Source of the DNA: JAIRMO01 sp046533115
GTDB taxonomy: Bacteria > Spirochaetota > Spirochaetia > Treponematales > Breznakiellaceae
Assembly (NCBI RefSeq): GCF_046533115.1
Contig: NZ_JAJQRC010000003.1
Location: 89,268 to 153,267 of the forward strand
Reading direction: 5' to 3'
Length of the DNA: 64,000 nt
The notes under the pieces were generated by a model, which worked only from the letters and a program-made list of their open reading frames with translations, was not told where the DNA came from and made no database searches. Numbering within the stretch: the stretch's first letter is position 1; every line of letters begins with the position of its first letter. The position numbers and the translations under genes were made by a program. Positions 33,900-42,463 of the stretch are shown here, in pieces.

Positions 33900-35006
33900 A
33901 TGGTTCAGCTTACGTACGAAAGTTTTGATAAAATGGAAGCTTTTATGAAAGACGTGTTCATAAAAGTCGGAGTACCCCCTGAGGATGCGGCGGTCTGTGC
34001 TGAAATATTGATCGAGTCGGATAAGCGGGGTATTGATTCCCACGGGGTGGGGCGGTTCAAGCCTATTTATATAGATAGGATCAAGGACGGCATCCAGAAC
34101 CCCCGTACCCATTTCGAGGTGGTCCGGGAGGGACCTACCACGGCGGTAGTCGACGGTCATGACGGTATGGGCCAGGTGATCGGGAAACGCTCCATGCAGA
34201 TGGCCATCGACAAGGCAAAAAAATACGGCATGGGCATGGTGGCGGTACGCAACTCTACCCATTACGGCATTGCCGGTTATTACGCTACCATGGCCACCCA
34301 GGCGGGGATGATAGGTATCACGGGAACCAATGCCAGGCCCTCCATCGCGCCCACCTTTGGAATCGAAAATATGCTGGGTACCAATCCCCTGACCGTGGGA
34401 ATGCCCACGGACGAGGACTTTCCCTTTGTGCTGGACTGCGCCACCTCAGTCTCCCAGCGGGGGAAAATTGAACACTATAACCGGATCAACAAAACCATGC
34501 CCCAGGGCTGGGTGGTCAACCGGGACGGCAGCAGCGAAACCAATCCCGCCAAAGCCCTGGAGGGGCTGACCGCGGGGACCTCCGCCTTGGCGCCCCTGGG
34601 CGGCCTGGGGGACGAAACCGCCGGTTATAAGGGGTACGGCTATGCCACCGTGGTGGAGATCCTCTCCGCCGCCCTCCAACAGGGACAGTTCCTGAAGGCC
34701 CTGAACGGCTTTGATCCTTCGGGTAAAAAAGTTCCCTATCACCTGGGCCATTTTTTTATCGCCATTGATATCGCGGCCTTTGTGGAGCCGGAACAATTCA
34801 AAAAAACCACCGGGGATATTCTGCGGGAACTCCGGGCATCGGAAAAAATGCCCGGTCAAGACCGGATCTATACCGCCGGTGAAAAGGAATATCTGGCCTG
34901 GCTTTCCCGGAAGGATACGGGGGTTCCCCTGAACGAAAGCCTCAAAAAAACCATCAAGGCTTTAAAAGAAGAATACCACATGGATTCTTACGAATTTAAC
35001 TTTTAA
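33900..35006 (+). CDS. Malate/L-lactate dehydrogenase-family (Ldh_2) oxidoreductase
   Basis: The 368-residue protein belongs to the YlbC/ComC/malate dehydrogenase Ldh_2 family: SDKRGIDSHGVGRF with the catalytic His region, GMVAVRNSTHYGIAGYY, and TNPLTVGMPT near the NAD(P)-binding part. Members reduce or oxidise 2-hydroxy acids such as malate, lactate or ureidoglycolate; the substrate is not readable from sequence. The AGGAGG site lies right after the leader terminator. It precedes glpK by 77 nt and is likely co-transcribed with it. Confidence 0.88.
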   Translation: MVQLTYESFDKMEAFMKDVFIKVGVPPEDAAVCAEILIESDKRGIDSHGVGRFKPIYIDRIKDGIQNPRTHFEVVREGPTTAVVDGHDGMGQVIGKRSMQMAIDKAKKYGMGMVAVRNSTHYGIAGYYATMATQAGMIGITGTNARPSIAPTFGIENMLGTNPLTVGMPTDEDFPFVLDCATSVSQRGKIEHYNRINKTMPQGWVVNRDGSSETNPAKALEGLTAGTSALAPLGGLGDETAGYKGYGYATVVEILSAALQQGQFLKALNGFDPSGKKVPYHLGHFFIAIDIAAFVEPEQFKKTTGDILRELRASEKMPGQDRIYTAGEKEYLAWLSRKDTGVPLNESLKKTIKALKEEYHMDSYEFNF

Positions 35007-35021
35007 TGGGCCGGTTTGCAA

Positions 35022-35050
35022 AACTAAAGTTTTGAAACCGCCGGAGGTAT
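35022..35050. repeat. Hairpin built on the GTTTCAAAA motif before glpK
   Basis: CGGTTTgCAAAACT (35022-35035) pairs with AGTTTTGAAACCG (35038-35050) with one bulged G. It is an inverted pair of the motif dispersed in intergenic DNA of this window. It could act as a weak terminator or processing site between the dehydrogenase gene and glpK. Confidence 0.6.
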
Positions 35051-35083
35051 GAAAACAGCCGCAGCGGCTAAAGGAGTGGTGAT

Positions 35084-36567
35084 ATGGGAAAATATGTGTT
35101 GGCCTTGGATCAGGGAACCACCAGTTCCCGGGCGATCCTCTTTGACCGGGAACAGCATATGATCGGCCTTGCCCAAAAAGAATTTGCCCAGATTTACCCC
35201 CGGGAGGGTTGGGTTGAACATGACCCCATGGAGATCTATTCTTCCCAATACGCGGTGATGATGGAGCTGATTACCCAACACGGGGTGTCCATCGGGGATA
35301 TCGCCGCCATCGGCATTACCAATCAGCGGGAAACCACCGTACTCTGGGATAAACAGACCGGCCGGCCCATCTACAACGCCATCGTATGGCAGTGCCGGCG
35401 TACCTCGGATATCGTGGATGCCCTGGTACAGGAAGGCTTGGGGGATCACATCCGGAAGACCACCGGGCTGGTGCCGGACGCCTATTTTTCCGGGACCAAA
35501 ATAACATGGATTTTGGATCATGTTCCGGAGGCGCGGGAACGAGCCCGGAAAGGGGAGATCCTCTTTGGTACCGTGGACACCTGGCTTATCTGGAAACTGA
35601 CCAACGGGGGGATCCACGTAACCGACTATACCAACGCCAGCCGCACCATGATCTACGATATTCATAAACTGGATTGGGACGATACCCTTTTAAAAAGACT
35701 CGACATCCCCCGGGCCTGTCTGCCGGAAGTCCGGCCCTCCAGTTGTGTCTACGGTACGGCGAATATTCAGGGGGTGGAGATCCCCATTGCCGCGGCCGCG
35801 GGGGATCAGCAGGCGGCCCTTTTTGGGCAGTGCTGTTTTAAAAAAGGGGAGGCCAAAAACACCTATGGTACGGGGTGTTTCCTGTTGATGCATACCGGCA
35901 GGGAGCCCTGTGAAAGCAAAAACGGCCTGCTCACCACTATCGCCGCCAGTCCCACCGATAAGGTCGACTATGCCCTGGAGGGCAGCGTATTTGTGGGAGG
36001 CGCGGTGATCCAGTGGCTGCGGGACGAGATGCGGTTCATCACCGAAAGCAGCGACAGCGAATATTACGCCGGTAAGGTACCGAACGCGGGGGGGTATACC
36101 TGGTTCCGGCCTTTACCGGCCTGGGGGCCCCCTACTGGGATATGTATGCCCGGGGTTGTATTATCGGCATTACCCGGGGAACCAAACGGTACCACATTAT
36201 CCGGGCGGCGGAGGAGTCCATCGCCTACCAGAGCCTTGATTTGCTTAAAGCCATGGAAAAGGATACGGGGACCAAACTAAGCGAACTGAAGGTTGACGGC
36301 GGCGCCAGCCGGGACGCCTTTCTTATGCAGTTCCAGGCGGATATCTCCGGGGCGGTGATCCAGCGGCCGATGATCCGGGAAACCACCGCCCTGGGGGCGG
36401 CCTACCTCGCGGGGCTTGCCGTGGGGATCTGGAAAGACCTGGACGAGATCCGCGCCCGGTGGAAACGGGATACCGAATTCATCCCCCGGATGGAAACCGG
36501 GGAGCGGGAGGCCCTGCTCGCGGGCTGGCATAAGGCCGTGGGACGGAGCCGCGCCTGGGCGGACTAA
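35084..36567 (+). pseudogene. glpK: Glycerol kinase, frameshifted as read
   Basis: Glycerol kinase makes glycerol-3-phosphate, the inducer of GlpP systems. The first frame gives the FGGY-family N-terminal part (LALDQGTTSSRAILFDREQ, GTVDTWLIWKLT, YGTGCFLLMHTG) to about residue 337; the rest (YWDMYARG, KVDGGASRDAFLMQFQADI) continues in another frame to 36567. The break is at a G7 run, 36088-36094: one more G restores a 494-residue protein of normal length. A real mutation, a slippage-controlled switch or a sequencing error are all possible. Everything else is intact. Confidence 0.9.
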
Positions 36568-36587
36568 AGGAAGGTCCGGGGATAGGT

Positions 36588-37484
36588 TTAACCCGCTTCC
36601 CGCCGTTCCCGGTTTTTGCCGACCAGGGTCGAGATAAGTACCGCCGCCACAATGACGCCTCCCCCCATGAGGGCGGAAAGGGAGGGTTTTTCCCCGGTCA
36701 CGAGGAGTACCCATACGGGGTTAAGGATGGGTTCGGCCATGGCGGTGAGCATGGCCTGTACCGCGGGGACCCGTTTTATCCCATAGGCAAAAAGCAGGGA
36801 GGCGCAGCCGATTTGGATGATCCCCATAAAAAGGATGGAGCTGATGCTTTGCGCCGTAAAAACCGGAGGAAAGATTACCAGGAAGGGCAGACAGAACAGG
36901 GAGGTGATGATATGGGCGACCAGCATGGTATCCGAGGGGTTGCCCTCTTTTTGCATCCGCATAAAGACCGAATTGGCCCCGAAAAAGATCCCCGCCAGAA
37001 CGGCGATGCCGTCCCCCAGAAGGGAGCCGCCTGCCAGGCCGTCTTTAAAAAATAGATAAAGTCCTCCCATAACCAAAGCCAGGGCAAGCCAATGTTCCCA
37101 ACGGGGTTTTTCCTTTATCAAAAACCACCCCAAAAGGGCCGCCCAAACCGGGGCACTGTACTCCAATAGGATCGCGTTGGCCGAAGCGGTGAGCTTATTG
37201 GCAATCACAAAACATATCATGGTGAGGGCATAGGCCAGGCCGCCGGCCACCAGGGGGAAGGGTTTGTTTTTCCCTTTTCCCCTCCGGGGAAAGAGAAATC
37301 GGATTGCCAGCATAAAAAGGGCGGCCACAAAACTCCGTAATCCCGCGATAATTATGGGATGCCAGTCTATCAGTTTGATAAACAAACCGCTGGTACTCCA
37401 AAACAACGCGCATAACAAAACCGCCCCCTGTCCCGCCTGGGAAGAGGGCCGGTAATTGACCGGAGACAAGCTGTTTTGTTTCAT
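36588..37484 (-). CDS. EamA/DMT-family transporter
   Basis: The 298-residue protein has about ten membrane helices in two EamA repeats (GAVLLCALFWSTSGLFIKL at the start of the first; ILFMGIIQIGCASLLFAYGIK in the second with PILNPVWVLL). These drug/metabolite transporters export amino acids or other small molecules; the substrate is unknown. It is convergent with glpK (20-nt gap) and divergent from flgF. Confidence 0.85.
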   Translation of the reverse strand: MKQNSLSPVNYRPSSQAGQGAVLLCALFWSTSGLFIKLIDWHPIIIAGLRSFVAALFMLAIRFLFPRRGKGKNKPFPLVAGGLAYALTMICFVIANKLTASANAILLEYSAPVWAALLGWFLIKEKPRWEHWLALALVMGGLYLFFKDGLAGGSLLGDGIAVLAGIFFGANSVFMRMQKEGNPSDTMLVAHIITSLFCLPFLVIFPPVFTAQSISSILFMGIIQIGCASLLFAYGIKRVPAVQAMLTAMAEPILNPVWVLLVTGEKPSLSALMGGGVIVAAVLISTLVGKNRERREAG

Positions 37485-37539
37485 ACCAGACCATGGTACC
37501 GGGAATGAGGGGGCTATGCAATGACCCGGGGAATTTTTT

Positions 37540-37566
37540 TAAGGGACCGGTATTTTTTGCCGATAT
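37540..37566 (+). promoter_or_regulatory. Sigma-28 (FliA-type) flagellar promoter
   Basis: TAAG (37540-37543), 15 nt, then GCCGATAT (37559-37566) match the sigma-28 consensus TAAA-N15-GCCGATAA at 10 of 12 positions with exact spacing. It sits about 50 nt upstream of the flagellar rod genes, so function and position agree. Confidence 0.82.
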
Positions 37567-37614
37567 TTAGCCTAGGGCCGAGGCGCAAACCGAGGTTCGG
37601 AACGGAGGTTGCAG

Positions 37615-38466
37615 GTGGTTAGAGGATGGTATACCGGCGCCAGCGGCATGCGGGCCCAGCAATGGCGGCTGGACGCGGTGGCGAATAATCTGGCAAATGT
37701 GGATGTGGACGGCTATAAGCGGGATGTGACCTCATTTAAGGCCTTTCCGGAACTCCTCCTGCGGCGGATGAACGACGACGGGGTATACCGCCATCCCTTT
37801 GGTTCCGGGGATGCCGCGCCTATTATGGGTAAACTGGGAACCGGGGTGGAGGTGAACGAGCTGTTCACCGATTTTCAGCAGGGGGCCATGAAGGAAACCC
37901 AAAGCGATTTTGATCTGGCCATGGACGGGAAAGGCTTTTTTACCATCGCCACCCCCTGGGGGGAACGGTACACCCGGAACGGTTCTTTTCAACTGGGAAA
38001 AGAAGGGTTCCTGGAAACCAAAGAAGGCTACCCCGTCCTGGGGGAACAGGGCCCCATCAGGGTAAAGGCCAATAATTTTCAGGTGGATAAGGACGGGCGG
38101 GTGTGGATCAATGCGGAGTACGCCGATGATCCCTCCCTGATGATCTCCCGGGAGGATAATACCTGGGGAGAGGCGGTCCTGCTGGATACCCTGCAACTGG
38201 TGGAATTTGACCTGGACCGGTACCTGGAAAAACAGGGCTCCAGCCTCTACCGTTCCACCGAGACCTCCGGGGATGCCCGGGTCATAGAACCGGGAAACCG
38301 TCCCCGGGTGGTCCAGGGTTTTGTGGAAGCCTCCAACGTGGACCCGGTGGTAGAGATGGTCCGGATGATAGAGGTAAACCGGGCCTATGAGGCCAATCAA
38401 AAGGCCGTGCAAACCAGCGATTCCATGCTGGGGACGTTGATCAATCAGGTTGCCCGGGTCGGGTAA
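37615..38466 (+). CDS. flgF: Flagellar basal-body rod protein FlgF
   Basis: FlgF is a proximal rod protein of the flagellar motor. The 283-residue product has the axial protein N-terminus VRGWYTGASGMRAQ with NNLANVDVDGYKRD and the C-terminal VDPVVEMVRMIEVNRAYEANQKAVQTSDSM helix. Start is GTG 37615, spaced 6 nt from GGAGG (37604-37608); a TTG at 37609 overlaps that site. It is followed by flgG, with which it shares the plan but differs in the middle. Confidence 0.92.
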   Translation: MVRGWYTGASGMRAQQWRLDAVANNLANVDVDGYKRDVTSFKAFPELLLRRMNDDGVYRHPFGSGDAAPIMGKLGTGVEVNELFTDFQQGAMKETQSDFDLAMDGKGFFTIATPWGERYTRNGSFQLGKEGFLETKEGYPVLGEQGPIRVKANNFQVDKDGRVWINAEYADDPSLMISREDNTWGEAVLLDTLQLVEFDLDRYLEKQGSSLYRSTETSGDARVIEPGNRPRVVQGFVEASNVDPVVEMVRMIEVNRAYEANQKAVQTSDSMLGTLINQVARVG

Positions 38467-38501
38467 AAACGGCATAGATGGATTTAAGCTGAGGAGCATT
38501 T

Positions 38502-39311
38502 ATGGTAAGAAGTTTATGGACCGGCGCGTCCGGCATGATAGGCCAGCAGGCCAATATTGACACCATTTCCAATAACCTGGCCAACGTAAATACCGCGGGG
38601 TATAAGAAGATGCGGGCGGATTTTGAGGATCTGCTCTATCAGACCGTCAAAACCGCGGGGACCCCCGCCACGGAGGAAACGGTGGTGCCCGTGGGGATCC
38701 AGATGGGTCACGGGGTCAAACTTGCCGCCACCCAGCGGATGTTTAGCCAGGGGGCGCCCCAGAGTACGGAAAACGTTACTGATATGGCCATTGTGGGAGA
38801 CGGCTTTTTTCGTGTCCAGATGTACGATGGAAGCTGGGCCTATACCCGGAACGGCGCCTTTGAGGTAGATTCCGACGGCCGGATGGTTACCTCCAACGGG
38901 TACTGGCTGCTGCCGGACATCATCATGCCCGAACGGTTCCTTCCCCAGACCATCAATGTTACCCAGGACGGCCGAGTATCGGTAAAGGTTCCGGGGTATG
39001 ATGACAACGCGGATCCCGTGGAAGTCGAGGTGGGACAGGTTGAACTCTACCGTTTCCCCAATCCGGTGGGGCTCACGGCGGTCGGGGAGAATCTGTTTAA
39101 AATCACCGAAGCCTCGGGGGATCCCATCCCCGGGCGGCCCGGATACGACGGAATGGGGAAGATATACCATAAATTTCTTGAAATGTCCAATGTATCGGTG
39201 GTCCGGGAGATGGTAGACCTTATTGTGGCCCAGCGGGCCTATGAATTTAATTCCCGGACTATCCAGACCAGCGATAATATGCTGGGAACCGCCACCAGCC
39301 TTAAAAGGTAA
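38502..39311 (+). CDS. flgG: Flagellar basal-body rod protein FlgG
   Basis: FlgG forms the distal rod. The 269-residue product is a near-textbook FlgG: MVRSLWTGASGMIGQQ-, NNLANVNTAGYKK, GDGFFRV, YTRNGAF, and C-terminal VREMVDLIVAQRAYEFNSR. It lies 35 nt after flgF in the same operon and before a rod-binding protein. Confidence 0.96.
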   Translation: MVRSLWTGASGMIGQQANIDTISNNLANVNTAGYKKMRADFEDLLYQTVKTAGTPATEETVVPVGIQMGHGVKLAATQRMFSQGAPQSTENVTDMAIVGDGFFRVQMYDGSWAYTRNGAFEVDSDGRMVTSNGYWLLPDIIMPERFLPQTINVTQDGRVSVKVPGYDDNADPVEVEVGQVELYRFPNPVGLTAVGENLFKITEASGDPIPGRPGYDGMGKIYHKFLEMSNVSVVREMVDLIVAQRAYEFNSRTIQTSDNMLGTATSLKR

Positions 39312-39327
39312 GGGGGAGGAATAATAG

Positions 39328-39786
39328 ATGGGTATCGAATCGATCGGTTCTTTTTATCTGGATAATACCCGGCATATGCCCGCCGCTGCGGGGCAGATCC
39401 GAGACAGTTTTTCCGCGGATCAGGCGGAAGGCCCGGCTTTTTCCGGAATTCTGGAAAAAGCCCTGGAAAAGGCCGCCTCTCCCGGGGCTTCCTCCGAGCT
39501 CTCTTCCCCCGGAAACAAAAAAACCATGGTGGACAAGACCGATAAACTCTACGAACAATGCGAGGCGCTGGAAACTTTTTTGGTTAAGACCATCCTTACG
39601 GGGATGCGGAAAACCATACAAAAATCGGAATTCCTTGACGGCGGTTTTGCGGGAGAGATGTACGAGGATATGCTTTACGATGAATACGCCAAGGATTTTA
39701 CCAAAAACGCGGGATTCGGCTTGGCGGAATTGGCCTACCTGGAATTAACGGGCCAGCGAGGGAAACTTATGGTCAACCGTCCCTAA
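39328..39786 (+). CDS. flgJ: Flagellar rod-binding protein (FlgJ N-terminal type)
   Basis: The 152-residue product corresponds to the rod-binding domain of FlgJ without the C-terminal peptidoglycan hydrolase: LYEQCEALETFLVKTILTGMR and MYEDMLYDEYAKDFTKNAGFGLAE are the family signatures. Spirochaete flagella lie in the periplasm; single-domain FlgJ proteins need a separate hydrolase. It follows flgG by 16 nt. Confidence 0.88.
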   Translation: MGIESIGSFYLDNTRHMPAAAGQIRDSFSADQAEGPAFSGILEKALEKAASPGASSELSSPGNKKTMVDKTDKLYEQCEALETFLVKTILTGMRKTIQKSEFLDGGFAGEMYEDMLYDEYAKDFTKNAGFGLAELAYLELTGQRGKLMVNRP

Positions 39787-39800
39787 GGGTTTGTATTTTT

Positions 39801-41549
39801 ATGAAAGAAAAGATCCAGGAGCTATTGGTTTTTATCTACGGCCCTTCGGTGGGAGAAAAGGTTTATCCAAAAGTTTTGGAGATCCTCCAACAGGGGATCG
39901 GGAAGGAAAGTCCCGGTAAACGGGAAGTAGCTTCTCCTCGTGCCCCGTTTACCGCCTCGGATGTACTGCTCATCACCTACGGGGATATGCTTTCCCCCCC
40001 GGAAGAAGGCGGAACCGGGGAACGGGGTCTGGTCCGGCTGGGACGGTTCCTCGCCCGGTGGAACCGGGGGGCCTTTACCTATCTTCATCTGCTTCCCTTT
40101 CATCCCTATTCATCGGACGACGGCTTTTCGGTGATCGATTACCGGGAAGTGGATCCCCGGTTCGGCCTCTGGGAGGATATACAGGAACTGGGCCGGCATT
40201 TTAAGCCGGTTTTTGATTTTGTCCTTAACCACGGCAGTGTGCAAAGCCGGTGGTTTCAGTGTTTTTTGACCGGGGAAAAGGAATATGGGGGGTGGTATAT
40301 TACCAAACCGGCGGACTTTGACTATTCCGCCGTGGTCCGTCCCCGGACCCATCCCCTCCTTACCCCCTTTACCAAAAAAGACGGTTCCCCGGTCCATGTC
40401 TGGACCACCTTCAGCGCGGATCAGGTGGATTATGACTTTTCAAATCCCGAAGTTTTACTTGAATTTATCCGGATATTTATGGAATATTACCGCCGGGGAG
40501 CCCGGATAGTCCGGCTGGATGCCATCGCCTACTTATGGAAAGAGCCGGGGACCTCCTGCATCCATCACCCCAAAACCCATGCCGTGGTACGGCTTCTCCG
40601 AGCGGTGATCGATCTTTTGGGTCTGGATCTCCGGATCCTCACCGAAACCAACGTGCCCCATGAACAGAACATCTCCTACTTTGGTCAGGGCGACGAGGCC
40701 CACCTGGTATACAACTTCGCCCTGCCCCCGCTGGTGCTCCACGCCGCCCTATCCGCCGACGCGGGCCCGCTGAGGGCCTGGGCCGGAAACCTGGCCGTTC
40801 CCCGGGAAGGCGGGGTGTTCCTCAACTTTCTCGCCAGCCACGACGGGGTAGGCCTTACGCCGGCCCAGGGCCTGGTGGATAAGGCCGCCTTTGCCGCCAC
40901 CATCGAAGAGGCGAAGAAACGGGGGGCCCTGGTTTCCTACAAGAGCGGCGCCGAAGGCCCCATCCCCTATGAGTTGAACTGTTCCTATGTGGAGGTGGTG
41001 GCCCCGGAAACCCTGGGGAGGGATCTCCCGAAGGGGGAGGCCGTAAAACTCAGGGCACGGGCCTTCCTTGCCACCCAGGGAGTGCTTTTAGCCCTGCCGG
41101 GACTGCCGGCCATATACTTCCACAGCTGGATAGGTTCCCTGGCCTGGCAAGAGGGACCGGCCCTGCTCGGTTCTAACCGGGCCATTAACCGGGAGAAACC
41201 TCCCCTGGACCGGGTGGAAAAGGAACTGGAGGATCCCGCCTCGCTTAGGTACCATGTGTACCGGGGCCTTTCCCGGCTGCTGGAATTCCGGGGTTCCGAG
41301 CAAACCCTAAGCCCGGAAGTTCCCCACCGTATACCCGAAGCAGCGGGGCCGGTTTTTGCAGTTCTCCGGGGACCCGGTCCCGGGGGCCGGTGGGTCCTCT
41401 GTATGCAGAACCTGGGGCCGCTTCCGGCCCGCTTTACCCCCCAGGACCCGGCCATACGGTCCCTGGGACCCCTTACCCTGGAACCCTGGGAGACCCGGTG
41501 GATAGCCCTGGGCGGCGGCGGGGAGCGGCGGGAGGTATCAACCCAATGA
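39801..41549 (+). CDS. GH13 sucrose-phosphorylase-like glycoside phosphorylase
   Basis: The 582-residue protein is a GH13 enzyme of the sucrose phosphorylase type: LLPFHPYSSDDGFSVIDY, nucleophile region RLDAIAYLWKEPGTSC, acid/base ILTETNVPHEQNISYFG, and FLASHDGVGL. Related enzymes phosphorolyse sucrose, glucosylglycerate or glucosylglycerol, giving glucose-1-phosphate. Which substrate applies cannot be read; a glycerol-related one would fit the nearby glp genes but is speculation. It follows the flagellar genes by 14 nt yet is functionally separate. The 3' end overlaps the convergent CPBP gene by 12 nt. Confidence 0.83.
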   Translation: MKEKIQELLVFIYGPSVGEKVYPKVLEILQQGIGKESPGKREVASPRAPFTASDVLLITYGDMLSPPEEGGTGERGLVRLGRFLARWNRGAFTYLHLLPFHPYSSDDGFSVIDYREVDPRFGLWEDIQELGRHFKPVFDFVLNHGSVQSRWFQCFLTGEKEYGGWYITKPADFDYSAVVRPRTHPLLTPFTKKDGSPVHVWTTFSADQVDYDFSNPEVLLEFIRIFMEYYRRGARIVRLDAIAYLWKEPGTSCIHHPKTHAVVRLLRAVIDLLGLDLRILTETNVPHEQNISYFGQGDEAHLVYNFALPPLVLHAALSADAGPLRAWAGNLAVPREGGVFLNFLASHDGVGLTPAQGLVDKAAFAATIEEAKKRGALVSYKSGAEGPIPYELNCSYVEVVAPETLGRDLPKGEAVKLRARAFLATQGVLLALPGLPAIYFHSWIGSLAWQEGPALLGSNRAINREKPPLDRVEKELEDPASLRYHVYRGLSRLLEFRGSEQTLSPEVPHRIPEAAGPVFAVLRGPGPGGRWVLCMQNLGPLPARFTPQDPAIRSLGPLTLEPWETRWIALGGGGERREVSTQ

Positions 41550-42170
41550 AAAGACCCCTATGGTGATATACACCGCCGCGTTGTAGGCTCCGTGGGCCCA
41601 GGCTAAACCATGGACGGAACGGTACTTTAAAAAAAGCAGGGATAAAAAAGTCCCCGCCAAAGCCGCGTTTAATACCCCCGGGATCCCCTCATAGATATGG
41701 CAGAGGGAAAACAAAAAAACCGAAAAAAACACCCCCTTCCCCGGCGTCAGTTCCATGTCCTCAAGCCGGGTGAGAAGATAAAACCGGAAATAACTTTCCT
41801 CCATATAAGCGGAACTAAGGACCGAGGGGATCATCACCGCCCATTGTAAGAAAGTTTTGGGGGGCTCTATGGATAAACGTACCAGGAGGTCCGCAAAGGG
41901 GAGGAGCGCCAGGGAAGCGCAGAATCCGACAGCCAGGAGCCCAAAAAAGGCGATAAGGGCGGTTTTCAGATCCCGGCTCCCGGGTTTGGGGATGGGGTGC
42001 TTCCCGGTCAGCCCCACTATATACCAGATGAGGGCCAGGGACGGTATATTATGGACCACCATACGGCTTAATTCCCGGTTTACCGAAAAAACCAGGGGGC
42101 CCGGGGATACAAAACCTATCCCGGGAAGAAAAAGGACACCAAATAGTATAAGCGGCTCCAAGAGGGCCAT
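41538..42170 (-). CDS. CPBP-family intramembrane metalloprotease
   Basis: The 210-residue integral membrane protein shows the CPBP (Rce1-like) motifs: EESYFRFYLLTRL, SLCHIYEG and HGAYNAAVY, supplying the Glu-Glu and His residues for zinc. Some members process or modify peptides; the target is unknown. ATG 42170 follows AAAGGAG; an upstream in-frame ATG at 42257 lacks a site and falls in repeat-like DNA. Confidence 0.8.
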   Translation of the reverse strand: MALLEPLILFGVLFLPGIGFVSPGPLVFSVNRELSRMVVHNIPSLALIWYIVGLTGKHPIPKPGSRDLKTALIAFFGLLAVGFCASLALLPFADLLVRLSIEPPKTFLQWAVMIPSVLSSAYMEESYFRFYLLTRLEDMELTPGKGVFFSVFLFSLCHIYEGIPGVLNAALAGTFLSLLFLKYRSVHGLAWAHGAYNAAVYITIGVFSLG

Positions 42171-42355
42171 GGTAAACTCCTTTTGACAGGCCTGCTGTCC
42201 CGGGGTATAGTAACATAGGGTTGCTTCAAAACTAACCGACTTTTGAAACAGCCTCAAGGGGGGAGGATTCCCAAACGGAAGTTTCCGATCATGAAAACCG
42301 GGAACTATTGAAGCGGTGTGGAGGAGAATGCCCTTATAGTACGGAGGAGGAAAAA
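42171..42355. other. Divergent intergenic region with GTTTCAAAA motif
   Basis: Contains TTCAAAACT at 42225 and TTTTGAAACAGCCTC at 42241-42255, together able to fold into a short hairpin, and a strong GGAGGAGG ribosome site at 42343-42350 that serves the small ORF at 42356. No clear promoter was identified. Confidence 0.45.
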
Positions 42356-42463
42356 ATGAAGCATTACCATGGAGACTCCGGGGGCCGGTGTGGTTTTTTT
42401 AGGGGTATGACTAAATTGAGGACGGTAAGGGAATGGCAGCTGCTTTTATCCGTTCTCCGGTGA
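42356..42463 (+). CDS. Small 35-codon ORF overlapping the comEC start
   Basis: ATG 42356 lies 5 nt after GGAGGAGG, the best ribosome site in the area, and opens a 35-codon frame ending 31 nt inside comEC. It is basic (MKHYHGDSGGRC start) and has no recognised domain. It could be a leader peptide coupling translation to comEC, whose own site (TAAGGGA) is weaker. Translation is not shown. Confidence 0.4.
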   Translation: MKHYHGDSGGRCGFFRGMTKLRTVREWQLLLSVLR

